Notes: generated by a model from the sequence alone, not told the origin. Numbered from the stretch's first letter, positions 10,601 to 25,600 are shown. The stretch: DNA of 64,000 nucleotides from Nyssa sinensis (GCA_008638375.1 CM018047.1:50352679-50416678); one strand, 5' to 3'. Numbers and translations are program-made.

Positions 10601-13600
10601 AAATCAATGCATAAAGTACCATGAAATTTCCAAATTACCCTTTTTTACCAATGTCAAAAGGCGCACAAGGGTCCAGATGTTTTTGACTTCGGGTGTTGGA
10701 TTGAGAATTCTTTTTGATTTTGACTTTGGGCGTTGAACATTTAATGTGCTGCAAAACAATTAAACTGCTCCACTGACTTTTTATTACCAGGAGCCCTATA
10801 TAAAGTTCTCACCAGAAGCCATGCTGCAGTGTAAAAAAGGATATCAAAAAATATATATATCTCTCTCTCAGCTCTGTAAAATCCTCTTCTCCCTGCCATT
10901 TATATGAGACTAATAAAGCTCTTGTATTGTGAAGTTTGTGGCTTACACTCATCTACATAGTGACTATGGTGAACTCCTACCACAAGATATTGGTGATTGT
11001 AGAAGGTATTAGAGTACATGAAACATCCTGTTGCTGCAGTTACCGTGTTTGAGGTAAGGCGGTAAGAAGGTAAACCTGTTTATATTTCCGCATGTACATG
11101 TACATTATTCTAACAATCGATTTGATGTGATAACTAATGTGAAAGGAGGTTAGTTTTGAAAAATTGTACTTTCCAGTCAACTGTGAAAGCATTCAATGCA
11201 TGTCCCCTTGAAAAGTTGGTTTTCCCAAGAGAGACAGAGGGAGTATCAATTATCTTACCTCCTTAAGCTTGTCCACTTTAGTAAAATGGCGACCAAAAGA
11301 TGTGTAGCGCATGCCATGGAGAAAGGGGGCAAGATAGACCTTGAGCTTCCCCTGCACAGTGTAAGCAAATCAATCAGTATGCTACGGAAGTTTTTAATCA
11401 AACAGCTACTTGGTAATCCTTAATGATTAATAGACAGTAGATAGGCAGTTTCATGACTTTTTTTTTGTCCAGACAAACAGGATCACACGGACATAGATGC
11501 TTTTGAGGCTGTGTCTTAAGCATACTGGCACATCAATCTTGCACTCCAAAACTGTCATACTATTTTTGTAACATACAAACACAGAAACTAAAATAACATA
11601 CGTGTTAAAAATAAATAATAGAAATGATTGTTTCAATGTAATTTCTTGTGGGTGATTGTTTCAATGTAAGTAAGATAGTTTACACAATGAGAATACAGAG
11701 AAACTCAATCCTTATGAGAACAGTCAATATTATTTGACAATTATTTTTGACCATAAAGAAACACTAAGGATTAAAAAAATGGAACATAAACTGTGTATGC
11801 TAAGTGCACCTCTTGTTCTTTGGGTTTAGAGGTGAAATGAATTCTAAAGTCAGGAGGACTGATTTCTTACCCAAGGGATTTTTAACACTTTGCTACCTTT
11901 TAGAGGTCAATTTTATCCTTGGAGAGCTAGTCCTTTAATGTTGTTTTGAATCATTGTGTATGGTTAAATACCAATGATATAAAAACCTAATGATAAATTA
12001 GTTTACCACTCCAAGTTCAATTAATAAGAATTAAGACACACAAATAAAAATAACTTTAATTAATAACCTAGGCTGAATTACTATCTAAGACACCCTCTTG
12101 TTGGGTTTCTAAGAGAATGAATTTATGTATATAAAGCCAATCACAATAAAGAAAGCAAAATAAAAATGAGAGAATGAGACAAAGTTTTAAAGTGGGAAAA
12201 CCCTATTAGTTCAAAAGAAACCAACTAATCAACAAAAAATAACAACATAAGTCCACAAAGACAATTCTTAAGAAATTAACCTACCACGATCCTATAAATT
12301 ACCGCTAGTATTCTTATAGAATTTCTTTTCAACCCATGTTGATTCCCTTGATTAATCCTGCACAGCCTTCAACGCTTCCACGATTCACAAACCCACCACT
12401 CCTGCAATGTGCAACTGACTGTGCAATGTATGCGCCTATCCTACTATATAACCCTAACAATGTACTTTCTTATACCTGGGTATATAAGCTTCTCACACAA
12501 AGTGCTCACTCTCAAGAAAAACTGACTATAAATGAAGCAAAATATTACTCAATATAATTCTAGGTTCAAGAGGCTTGAGATAGCTTGGTACCCTACATGA
12601 GACACATCAACGTCCTCATATATTATGAGACAAAAACCCTAGTCTACAATGGAAAAGTTGTCTCACAACCAATAAATAGAAGCATCAGAACAGGTCGCGT
12701 TTGGACTGTTGAGAGAACTTGATATACATTGTTGGTTCATTGACCATTCTCTAATAGCTTAAGGTTTTGGAGCAATTGGTTGCTTAACATGGTATCAAAG
12801 CCTTGGTTGTGGGAGGTCTTGGGTTCAAGTCTCTCCATTTTCATTTATTTCCCATTTGCATTTGCATTCTCTTCTGTTTGTGTTTCTTTGCCTCTCTATG
12901 TGCGAGTCCGGAGTCGCATATGAGGGGGAGTGTTGAGATAGCTTGATTTACATTGTTGGTCCATTGACCCATTCTCCAATAGCTTAAGCTTTTGGAGCAA
13001 TTAGTTGCTTAATATGGTATCAAAGCCTTGGTTGTGGGAGGTCTTGGGTTCAAGTCTCTCCATTTGCATTTATTACCCGTTTGCATTTGCATTCTCTTAT
13101 GTCTATGTTTCTTTGCCTCTCTACGTGCGAGTCTGGAGTTGCACGTGAGGGCGAGTGTTGAGAGAGCTTGATTTACATTGTTAGTCCATGCTCTAATAGC
13201 TTAAGCTTTTGGAGCAATTGGTCGCTTAACATGGACGACTAAAAGTCTCGTGTTTGAATGAGACTCTCGTAATTTTCCATAGTTCGAACAGGTCGCCATA
13301 TACCGCGCTTGAATAGGTTAAAACACCGGAAGATTTTACAACATTTAAAACACCATTATATTCAAACAAGATATATGACCGATCAAAAAAAATATTCAAA
13401 TTAGATATATGGCGTTCAAACGAGCCCTATTTTGATTTGTCTCTTTCGAACAAGAATAACTCGTATTCGAAGTAGAGAGGTTTTGTCCCTCTTGCTTGTA
13501 TGACACTTAATTAAAATTTAACTCCAGAATTTTATATAACAATTATCAAAGGTCAAATCTAACCTATAGTCCAAACTTCTACAATCCTAACGTAATGTAA

Positions 13601-16600
13601 CAACAAGCTCTAGCTTGACTAGTTTCTTCTCCACCTCCCCATATGGGAGGTTGAGAGTTCAAGTCCCCATAAGGGGCAAAGTGTGTGCATGTGTGAGTGA
13701 TTTACCTATATAAAAAGCTATATATATATATATATATATATATATCCTAAGGTCATGTGCCTAATATATAATGCATGATATGAATGGAAAGTTTACCTTT
13801 CAAATTGCACACTTTTTCAAACTTCTTATACTTGCAAGAGATTGTCTCAAGTCTTCAACTGTGATCAGTCCTAGAAGTAGAACTTTTGAAAAAGAATTGC
13901 CAACACAAAAATATAATTATTTTTCCTCATATATTGATTAGCTATGTGAGGGTGCTCTCTCCTTTCTCTTTCTGTCATTAAGGATGCATCTTCTAGTCTT
14001 CTTCTTTTGTGCTCTCTTTTCTTCTCAAAAAAATTGGTTCACATACACAAACAAATCAAAGTAAAAGGTTTGAAGATAGTGATAACTATTTGGCAAGGTT
14101 GAATCTCAATTAAAAGAAATGGATCATTTGAATCAGTTCTATGGCTTCTGCCTTTCGAGTCTCAATTTTTGGATATCTTTTGACAAGTAACATAAAATCT
14201 ACTCTAAATGAAGAAAAAGAAATTTACAAGAAAACAAAAAGGAACAAAATGCAAATATATCAAAGAAAATTCAAGGTTTTCTAGAATCACTTGTACTCTT
14301 GATTCATTTTTCAAAGACTTTGTTTGGTTTTACAATCAAGTCTGTAAACCCAAATAGCAATCAATGCAAACACAAGCTTAGAGGAGGTAGAATGGATATT
14401 TAAAATCAAACATTGTTGAGATTTAATTTTCCACATTGGTACCAAAAGGATTAAGGCTACAACTTGATGGGTTCCATTCAAAAGATTAAGCATGCCACAA
14501 GAACTTTTTTTTATTAGTTCATCGAATTCAAACCCTTCAGATGTGGAAAAGATTTAAAAATGTTCAAACGTCAACCCAATAGAAAAATGTGTGCAAAATA
14601 TATAGATAAAACTCGTGTAATAAAGATAAATTTTATATGCATCATTGTTTTACTACTGATCAAGGATTACAATTTTGTTTCGAAGTGTCATTTCAGTTTA
14701 CCAGAAATGGAAACATTTTAGAGATGCGACGGAAATGATTTTCCTAACACAAGAGGCCACCCTCTTACTCTTTTCCATTTGACTTGTCAAATTTCAACTT
14801 CAAGGGAGATTTAATAAGTGCCTGAGCCAAAAGGTAAGCTTTCAGTCTCTAAAACATGTTGCACGCTGAACCTCATAATGAGCCAAACGGATGCCTACCC
14901 AAGCTTGAACAGAGAACTCCAAGATGCATCAAAGAGGCTGTCCGAACCACTTAGAACTAAACGTTCTACAGAGTTACAGAATACAGTCCCCTACAGTATA
15001 AGAATGAACTTTACAATAGCAGGACAGACAAGAGTGGTCAAGCTTAACTGCTTACAATTATGAAGTATTTAACAGTGCAAGGAATAAATTTTTCATCTTT
15101 TGTTTTTATTTATTTATTTATATAATGTTTTTGACAAATAACCACGAAAACAAACCTAGTGAAATGTGTGTGCGCGCGCGTATTCTTGATAAAATAGAGC
15201 ATCAATATATAAAAAGTAGGGAGTGTGCATATCATTACTAAAAGCCTAGTAATTGGATTGGTGTTAGAATGAGTTTATGTCACACTGAATGAACCTTCCA
15301 TCTGCTAATCTGATTGATAATTTCTGGTTCACAAACAGCTTTTGCATCCTCAATGGTACACCCTTCTTTTAACTTCTTTAAAGCTGTTTGAACAGCCTGC
15401 AGATATATTTAAAAGCCAACAAAAAATAGAATAAAACTAAAAAGACAACTATCAATTTGAGATTTCCAGGGAATTGCGACAATCAATTACATGTACCTGC
15501 ACAGAACCCTCCACCTTTCCCATCGTGATAGTCTTGTTCGCTCCAAATTTCGAGGAGTATGCATAACCAGATAGCCTTTTCTGATTCTTTATGAATTCTT
15601 CCAATTTAAATGAAGAAGTTGAATTTTCCATTAATGCCAGAATTCTGTATAACAAAAGATGAGATTCAAACTTGACAAACAAGTACAACTAAAACAATCA
15701 TCAAACCGATAAAAAAAATTGTGGTAAGTCATAAAACCAAGATTTTTCTATCAAGAAAAATCAAGCAGCAACTATGAAAATTAGACAATGGCAAGTACAT
15801 CACCGCTTTTCCATTTCAGCATCTACCAAAGGTTGTGAACTGCTTGCTTTCTTCATCACTATTTCAGCTGCTATCGCGTTCTGAGTCTTACCACTATATA
15901 TACTTTGCTGCTTAGGCTTAAACTGATATGACCTCGTACTCAGCAGTGAGTTTGATTGTACGTTTCTCGAAAACAACTTCCTTTTGTCTGCCATGGAATT
16001 GGACACCTTCGCTGAGACAGATGTATTATTGTCCCTCAAGGACTTTACAGTTCCCTTGATTTTTGGTTCAAAATTTTTTCTGAAAAATCCTTTCTCAATT
16101 TTATTGGTTGAATCACCACCTTTAACAGAACTATATGCCTTCTCAACCTCTTTTTGAATCTTTACTGCAGTTCTTTCTGAAACATTTCCAGAAACCATAC
16201 ACCTCTTCTCTGTCACCACCTTGTCTTTGCTTGATAGCAACTCTAAAGTGTGTTGCTTCTTTCTTCCATCAGCGTCAGGAAATAAAATATGATTTCTTTC
16301 TGGAGTCCCAAGTTCTGGAATGATCTTGTGGTCCCTGGTCAAAACTCAAATTGGTAGTAATTCATACAGCATGCAATAAATGTAGTATTCGTCTAAAAGA
16401 ATAAAGTTAAATCAAATAGATACTTACATGCAATAAATCAAGATACGGTTTGGCAAAAGACCATCCCAAGCCCTTTGGTGTATATTTTTATCAAAACTAC
16501 ATTCAAAGACAATTTTTCTGAAAGAAGTAACGAAAGCATCAGAATAAAGATGCAAAGGTTCTACTTTTTCACTATTTGACACTAGATTCTTTATTGAGAA

Positions 16601-19600
16601 ATCATTGAAAAGAACAGATTAAAAATGAGAAACAATTAAAGAGTACCTGGGTAAGCATTTCCGGTGATATGACCTTGGACAGCGTCTACACATTGCAAAT
16701 TGCAGGTCAAAAACCTTCTTATTTTCTCCTTGCTTACAAACAAAACATTTATGGGCAGGACACGTGAATGACTCTCCTGAAGCAATTTTCTTCTGAAGTT
16801 CTTCTGCTTGAGTTTCATCTGATGGGTGGACCAGTTTTGCAACACATTTTGGATGATAGAAATGGCCACAAGTTGCAGAAACACAAGGGAAGACCTGGAA
16901 GGCATTAGGAAGGTAAAGTTTGAGGTTGCAGATCCACATACACTGATAAACATAACTACCATTAGATTCAAAGAATATGAAGCAATCATAGTGATCAAAT
17001 CCAGCCCAGCCATCAACTTGGTCAGAAGACCAGGTTCACGGGCAAGGATCAAAATATCGTTTCGATGTATAGTTTCGATCTGTCCGAAAACGGAAACGTT
17101 TCAGAAACGTTTCGGAAACATAATAGAAATGGAGAAAAAATTGGAAACATGTGGAAATATAACTTAAAATTTATTTATTTATACAAATAAGCCTATTTAT
17201 TGAATATTTGTGCATGTTTAAGGTATATACATCATATTCATGATAAATGATACTAATTCATGATAAATGACATGATAGATATATACTATGTAATATCCAC
17301 GAATTAGATAATTTGATACAAGTTGCATATAAAATAAAAATTAAAACAAATAGCAATTTAAACCTATTATAATTAGTAACTTAGTATTAAAATAGTTGTT
17401 TCTCTACAGTTTATTTTCCCTACTACTTTTCTATTATTTTAGGAAAAATAATAGAAATATATCTTCTTGAAATTTTGAGTCTTAATCTTTGAAAAATAAA
17501 TAGATATTATTTTTACTAATTTCTAGAATTATTGTTGATATAAAAGAAATGTTTCCTCAGATTCGGTATGTTTCCACTAGTTTCGGTATGTTTCTACGGA
17601 AACAATTTTGTTTCGATGGAAACATCTGAATTTCGATATTCTACTAGTGTTTCGTTTCGGTTCCCTGAGAAACGGAAACGTTTCGGCCGTTTCGATGGAA
17701 AAGAAACGAAACTTTGATCCTTGTTCACGGGTCACTGATCAAATGGTCAAATAGTGTGTAAGGGGTGCGACTAGGGATAACCAATCTTGTTTTTGATGAC
17801 CCGTGCGTGTTTGAAGTGTTTTTGTTGGAGTTTTGTGAAGCACGGCCGTCGGTTATTTGCTCTTTTGTGCTTGTGATGTCCAGGTGTTGATTTGAGGTGT
17901 GGCTGGTTGCCTTCATTCTTCTTTTATGCTGCTGTGACTTGTTTGAGGGGTGTTTGAATGGCTTGAGATGGAGTTTTGTGAAGTTCAAAGGTCCAGTCTA
18001 TTTTTTTGCATGTGACGTTCAAGTGGTGGTTGAGGTGTCTTTGGTTTGCTTGTTTGAAGTAGTTTGTTGGTGTTTCGTAATTTGAGTCAGCTGCAATACT
18101 TCATTTGTTGTGAATTGGAGCTACAAGTTCCTTGGTTATCCGAGTGTGTTTCTCTTGAACATCGTGTCAATTGTTTATCACGGTGGCCTTTCTAGATGAT
18201 GTAAAAAGTCTCTCGGTAGATGATCAACCGCGATCAGTTACTTCTGTGAAATTAAATGGTCATAACTATCACTTTTGGTCTCATACTTTAAAGTATTTCT
18301 AAGTGCGAAGAAGAAAATTAAGTACCTCATTGAGGACCACCCACTTCATATGATAAAAAATTAGAAGACTAGCAGAGTGAGAATTCCTTAATAATGACTT
18401 GGTTGTGGCTTAGCATAGAGCCATATGTAGTCTCAAATGTTTAGCTTCTTGATACGGTAAAGAAGATATGGGATGTATTCACGGGAGCATAATGTGTCTC
18501 AGGTTTTTCAGCCTTTTGAGCATATGTTCAACACTAAGCAGTTTGACAAGTTTCTTGTTGAACATTATTGTACTTTGAAGGGTAGGAAGAACTTATGTTT
18601 TATCAGCCATTGAATTCCGATTTGGAGGTTCAGTGTCATCAGCGTGAGTAGTTTTAAATTGTCTTATTTGTGCCTAGCCTTAATTCAAAGTATAGCGTAT
18701 TCAAAGATCAAATTTTGGCTACTAAAAAGGTCACTTCTCAGCTTAGCCAGCTCATCCAATAGTTGTCTTCGTTTTCTCCTCATTTGTCTACCTCTACTGC
18801 TACTTTAGTTAATACAGTAATTCTGGCTGAGTGGTTGGAAAGTCTTCTGCACTGTGCATTATTGATTCTGGAGTGAGTACTCACATGTTTGGTATTTCTT
18901 CTTTATTCTCTAATTTCCGTCCTTCAAAATCTCGCATTGTGTCAGTTGATGGTTCTTTTCGACAATGATCTACATTCCATTGAGTCTATATCTTTATCTT
19001 CTAGTTTATTTGCGCCCTTTTTTTCTCTTCAATTTGTTATCTATGAGTCAATTAACCAAGTCTTTATAGTGTTCAGTAACCTTTTCTCCTTCTTGTGTTT
19101 TTCAGGATTTTAGGACGAAAAAAGTGATTGGTTTGGGGCATGAGTGCAATGGTCCGTATTATTTGGATCTTAGAGATTCCTTTGCTACCATGTGTGCCAT
19201 AGTATCTCCTCTTCAGTGGCATTATCATTTGGGTCATCTCTCGTTGTAGAAGTTACATCAAGTTGTCCCTAGTTTGAGTCTGGTTTCTATTTTAGATTGT
19301 GAGGCTTGCAAATTAGTCAAACATCAAGCTCTTTTCCAAGTAGTTTAGAAAGTCACCAATCTAGTCCTTCTAATATTGTGCATTCAAACATTTGGGGTCC
19401 TGCAAGAATAAAAAGTTCTTTTGATTTTTAATATTTTGTGATTTTTATTGATGATTTTTCTCGCAAAACTTGGTTATTTCTTATGTAAGATTATTATGAA
19501 TTACCTACACTTTTTGTTACATTTTATAATGAAATCTTGGATCATTTTGATAAACGTGTCAAGATTTTACGTTTTGACAATGCTCTGGAATATACTCAGT

Positions 19601-22600
19601 CTTTTATGCATGATTTTTGTGTTGAACGTGGCATTATCCACCAGACTACATGCCCATATACATCTCAACAAAATAGCATTGCTGAATGCAATCATCGTCA
19701 TTTATTAGAAGTTGCTCGTACTTTATTGATTAATATGAGTGTGCCAAAATCGTATTAGGTCAATGTTGTCCTTAAGGCAATTTACCTTATTAATCACATG
19801 CCATCCTCTATCTTGGCCAATAAGTCTCCTTTTTCTCTCCTTTATCTAAATGTTCCACCTTTTAGTTTGACCCCTCGTGTTTTTGGTCGTATTGCCTTTG
19901 TTCATCTTCTTGGTCAATAATAAATTGTCTCCCCGTTCAATCAAATGTGTTTTCTTGGGATATACTCGCACTCGAAAGGATTATCGATGTTATGACCCCG
20001 TCTCTCATTGGTATTATATCAACGCAGACGCTACCTTTTTTGAGTCGTCTTCTTACTTTTCTGCAACCGAATGCAATATTGAGCCAAATTTAGTTCCTTC
20101 TCGTCAGGGGGAACTTCCTTTGCCGTCTAGATCCTCCTCCTTGTTAGTCAGATACAGCACCTTACATACAACGCCATAATTAGTCTCTCTAATTATGGCA
20201 TAATTAGATATTATTGCTGTAAATATTCTGTAAATAATAGGCTATTTGTAGTTGTCTTATTTAGTCTCCTAGATTGCTGTAATTACGGTTTCTTAGCCTT
20301 TTATCCCACATTGATGTTTTCTATATAATACAAGAACCCTCACAGAAAGAGGGATTCAATCCAATTGACATGGTATCAGAGCGTTATCTCAATTAGGGTT
20401 GTTCTCATTTTCTTTTCTGAGGGTAGCGGCAATTTCTATAGGGTTTCCTGTGGGTGATAATTCTCTTGGGTTTCCAGTGGGTGTTAAACTGCTATTCCGT
20501 AGTTTATGTTGCGTTGGGATTGAGCGGTTCTGGTTCTGTTTTTTTTTTTCTGGGTTGCTATTCGGAAGTTTCTGACAATTTCTGGGTTGCTGTTCGGCAG
20601 TTTCTGTTGGTGTTGTTCTAATGAAATTGCGCCCTGAATTTGAGGCTACTCACTCAAATTTAATGAACCGGGATCCTTCCCCATCTTTGGATGTTTGTTT
20701 TGGAGAATTACTTCGCGAAGAGCAGCGCCTTCTCACACAGGCTACGTTCCAGGAGGATGCCAATCCGAATCCCATTGCCTATGCAGCCTACGGGAAAGGG
20801 AAGGGTAAGGATGTGCGTAAGGTCCAGTGTTTTGGCTGCAAGGAGTATGGTCATATTGTAGTCCACTGTGCAAAGAAAGTGTGCAACTACTATAAGAAAC
20901 AAGGCCACTTTATTAGAAAATGTCCCACTCGGCCTCCAAATCGACACGCCACTGCTTATCAAGCTACAGTAAACACTTCTTCTGCTTCAGGGATGTCCTC
21001 AACTTCTTCGTCTGCAGCTAGATCCTCTAGCCTTACCCCTGAAATGGTCCAGCAGATGATTATGTCAGCATTTTCTGCCTTGGGACTTCAAGGTAATACT
21101 TTGCATAAGTCTTGGCTTATTGATTCTGCTGCATCCAACCATATGAGCAAATCATCTAATGTATTGTGCAATGTTCGTCCATATCATGGTTCATCCCAAA
21201 TTCAGGTAGCTAATGGGAGTCATTTAGCTATTAATGAAATTGGAGATATCAATTCGACTTTCAAAGATGTTTAGGTATCTCCTGGACTGTCCAATAATCT
21301 TCTTTCGGTTGGCCAATTAGTTGAGAAAAACTGTGATGTCCATTTTTCTCGTGATGGTTGTCTTGTGCAGGATCAGGTGTCGCAGAAGATACTCGCGAAG
21401 GGGCCTAAAGTTGGCAGACTCTTTCCACTGCAATTTTCTATTCCTAGTAGTTTATCTTTGCCTTGTATGACAGTTCATACACCATGTGAAGTCTGGCATA
21501 AACGTTTGGGCAATCCAAACTCTGTTATTTTGTCTCGCATGTTAAATGCTGGTTTGTTAGGCAATAAAGAATATGTTTCTAAACACTTGTCATTTGATTG
21601 TTCTGTATGCAAACTTGGTAAGAGTAAGACTCTTTCGTTTCCTTCTCATTGTAGTCGAGCTGTAACATGTTTTGATATTGTGCATAGTGATGTGTGGGGC
21701 ATTTCTCCTATAATTTCTCATGCTCGATATAAATATTTTGTGACATTCATAGATGATTTCAGTCGGTATACTTGGGTCTATTTTCTTCGGGCCAAATCTA
21801 AGGTTCTATCTGTTTTTCAAAACTTTGTCGCATATATTGAGAACCAATTTTCTACATGTATTAAGATGTTGAGGTCTGATTCTGGTGGAGAGTACATATC
21901 TCGCGAGTTTTATGATTTCTTACATCACAAAGGAATTGTCTCTCAGCGTTCTTGTCCTTATACTCCTCAACAAAATGGGGTGGCGGAACGAAAGAACCGA
22001 CACCTCTTGGATGTTGTTCGCACCTTATTGCTTCAATCATCTGTCCCATCCAAATTTTGGGTTGAGGCATTATCTACTGCAGTTTACTTAATTAATAGAC
22101 TACCCTTTCAGGTCTTGAATTTTGATTCTCCTTGCTATCGTTTGTACCATCAGCATCCTAGCTATCTTAATTTGTATACTTTTGGATGTGTTTGTTTTGT
22201 TCATTTACCTCATCATGAACGTCACAAACTCTCTGCTCAGTCTGTTAAATGTGCCTTTATGGGTTATAGTATTTCCCACAAAGGTTATGTTTGCTATGAT
22301 TCTTGTGCTAACAAATTTCGTATATCTCGTAATGTTGTTTTCTTTGAGAATCAATGTTTCTTTCCTACACATGTCGAGTCATTGCCTGAGATTAGCGTTC
22401 TACCTTGTTTTGATAAATTGTCATCTCTTCCTGACCGGTTCAAACCCGTCCTTGTGTATACTCGACGTCGACCAACTTTGCCTCTTCCTGCGACTAACCC
22501 TTCATCTGAACCTGTTCCACCGACTTCTCCTGAGATTGACATGACATCCGAGACAGGTCCGATCAGTTCTCCCATGCCTCCTCAGCCTGGTCCATGACGA

Positions 22601-25600
22601 TCTACCCGGGTATCACGTCCTCCTACTCGATATGGTGATTACAACACTTTTTTTCACACTACTTTGTCGTCAATTTCCATTCCTACATGTTTTTCAGAGG
22701 CTACTAAACATAACTGTTGGCGAAAAGCGATGGATGAGGAACTTCAAGCTCTCCAGGCCAATCATACTTGGGATATGGTTTCTTGCCCCTCTAATGTTAA
22801 AGCCATTGGTTGTAAATGGGTTTTCTCAATCAAGCTTCACTCTGAGGGGACTCTAGAGAGGTACAAGGCATGCTTAGTTGCTCTTGGGAATAGGCAAGAA
22901 TATGGGGTGGACTACGAGGAGACATTTGCTCCTGTGGCGAAAATGACTACAATGCGTATGATTCTTTCGATTGCCGCCTCCCAAGGTTGGTCACTCCACC
23001 ATATGGACGTCAATAATGCTTTTCTTCATGGTGATCTCAAAGAGGATATTTACATGAGTCCTCCTCCGGGTTTGCTTTCTTCTTCATCTTCCACAGTATG
23101 TAAGCTGAAGCGATCTCTTTATGGCTTAAAACAGGCTCCTCGAGCGTGGTTTGAAAAATTCAGGTCCACTTTGCTTCGCCTCTCCTTTGTTCAAAGCCAA
23201 TATGACTCTTCTTTGTTTCTATGCAAGACTCCGACTGGTCTCGTTCTCTTGTATATGTGGATGATATTGTCATTACTAGCACTGACTCCAGCTTGATTGA
23301 TCATCTCAAGCAAAATCTTTAGGCCTCTTTTCATATGAAAGATCTTGGCCCTCTTATGTATTTTTTGGGTTTGGAAGTGCACACGAACTCTTCAGGTATA
23401 TTCTTGAATCAACGCAAGTATACTCAAGATTTGATTGGGCTAGCTGGTCTTAAGGATTCGCCTTCGGTGGATACTCCGATGGAGGTCAATGTGAAATATC
23501 GAAGGGAGGAGGGTGATCTTCTTTCTAATCCCACTATGTTTCGACAGTTGGTAGGGAGCTTGAACTATTTGACAATTACTCAGCCTGATATTTCCTTTGC
23601 TGTCCAGCAGGTTAGTCAATTTATGCAAAATCCTCGCCACCTTCATTTAGCGGCAGTTCGCCGTATTATTCGATATCTTCAAGGGTCCCCTGGTCATGGG
23701 TTGTTCTTTCCACTTGGCTCTCCACTTCACCTTGTTGCTTATAGTGATGCAGATTGGGCGGGATGTCCTGATACTCAACGGTCTGTCACAGGTTGGTGCA
23801 TGTTTCTTGGTGATTCTTTGATCTCTTGGAAAAGTAAGAAACAAGCTCGTGTTTCTAAATCCTCTACTGAATCTGAATACCGGGCAATGTCTGCTGCGTG
23901 TTCTGAGATTGTTTGGCTTCGTGGGCTTCTGGCTGAGCTTGGTTTTTCTCAATCTGATTCTACTCCTCTTCATGCTGATAATACTAGTGCCATTCAAATA
24001 GTTGCTAATCTTGTTTACCATGAGCGTATGAAGCACATTGAAGTAGACTGTCATTCTATTCGAGAAGCCTTGGACAATCGGATTATATCTTTGCCTCATG
24101 TTTCTACTCACCTCTAGATCGCTGACGTCTTCACGAAGGCTATGACACGACAGCGCCATCAGTTCCTGGTGGGCAAATTGATGCTTCTTGATCGGCCAAC
24201 ATCAATTTGAGGGGGGATGTTAGTCAGATACAGCACCTTACATACAACACCGTAATTAGTCTCTCTAATTATGGCATAATTCGATATTATTGCTGTAAAT
24301 ATTCTGTAAATAATAGGCTATTTGTAGTTGTCTTATTTAGTCTCCTAGATTGCTGTAATTACGGTTTCTTAGCCTTGTATCCCACGTTGATGTTTTCTAT
24401 ATAATACAAGAACCCTCACATAAAGAGGGATTCAATCCAATTGACACTCCTCTCCTGTGGCTGATCTTCCTTTCCAAATTTATGACCGCTTCAAAGATCA
24501 ACAAGGTGTACCATGGGCTCCTGCTTCTTCACTAGCGCCTACTTCTACTAAGGTCCTACCTACACCCATTACACCTTCTTTGGTTCCATCTTCTCCCGAT
24601 TTTCCCATTGCATTGCGGAAAGGTACTCATAGTTGTAATCAACATTCTATTTCCAATTTTGTATCTCTTCATCGTCTTTCCTCCTCTTTTCGTTGTTTAT
24701 TTTTTCATTATCTTCAATCTATGTTTCTAGTTCATTTTCGGAGGCCCTAACATCTCCTGGATGGAAACTGGCTATGGAAGAGGAGATAGATGCTCTTCAT
24801 AATAACCAGACCTGGGATCTCACTCATCTTCCTTGTGGTAAGCAGTCTGTGGGTTGTCGTTGGGTCTATACTGTCAAGTACCATCCCGATGATTCTGTTG
24901 AGCACCTAAAGGCCCGACCGGTTGCCAAAGGTTATACTTTTATGGTGTGGATTACTGTGAGACATTCTTGGGCGACTGAATTCTATTAGAGTTCTTATTT
25001 CAATTACAGTGAATTGTGACTGGCCCTTATGTTAGCTCGATATAAAGAATGTGTTTTTCTATAGGGATTTACAGGAGGACGTTTATATGGCACAACCACC
25101 GGCGTATGTTCTTCTTGGAAATGAACAATTAGTATGTAGGCTGCGAAAGGCACTACATGGCCTAAAACAATCCCCGAGAGCATGGTTTGACAAGTTTAGT
25201 ACTGTTGTAATTGAGTATGGATTTCAACACTTTACTTCAAATCATTTTATGCGTACTCGTCATTCCTCTTCACAAATCATTGTGTTGATAGTTTATGTGG
25301 ATGACATTATTGTTAGTGGCAGTGATTTAGCAGGTAGAACCAGCTTAAAGCTTCATTTGAATAAGCAATTTCATACTAAAGATTTGAGTCTTCTTAGCTA
25401 TTTCCCTAGAATTGAGGTTGCCCAATCCAAGTGAGGTATCAGTTCGTGTTAGCAAAAGTATGTCTTGGACTTAATTTCTGAAACTGGTACTCTTAGTCCT
25501 CGTCCTGTTGATACTCCGATGAATTCCGCTATGAAATTAAATGCTGATAATGGAGAAGTTTTTGAGGACACAGGGTGATACAGGAGGTTGGTAGGTAAGT

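Larger units (their letters stand above)
11965..13930. repeat. Unclassified dispersed repeat, copy 1 (interrupted by TRIM array)
   Basis: Shares landmarks with 38310-39800: an interior with GTTCAAACGAG/TTCGAACGAG motifs, a block ending 'AGAATTGCCAACACAAAA...TTTTTCCTCA' and a similar preceding 'caagtcttcaa' stretch. It has no coding frames. Possibly non-coding parts of a large LTR element. The TRIM array at 12707-13231 sits inside it. Confidence 0.35.
20142..24446 (+). mobile_element. Nested Ty1/copia retrotransposon with both LTRs
   Basis: 4,305 bp, with LTRs at 20142-20370 and 24218-24446 and a perfect CTCCT duplication (20137-20141 and 24447-24451) inside the integrase/RT part of the older copia. 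The primer-binding site TGGTATCAGAGC follows the left LTR directly, and TTTGAGGGGGGA precedes the right one. Order is gag, protease, integrase, RT, RNase H, as in copia. By eye the LTRs differ at 6 of 229 positions (2.6%). The N-terminal half of gag is missing and pol has several breaks, so it cannot be autonomous as it stands. Confidence 0.95.

Noticed and set aside
14818..15063. 81-codon plus-strand ORF in the EDM2 intron
   Set aside because: No domain, no splice context and no recognisable homology; it lies antisense within an intron.
22122..22544. 140-codon plus-strand ORF overlapping copia integrase
   Set aside because: Shadow frame of the integrase/spacer frame; no features of its own.
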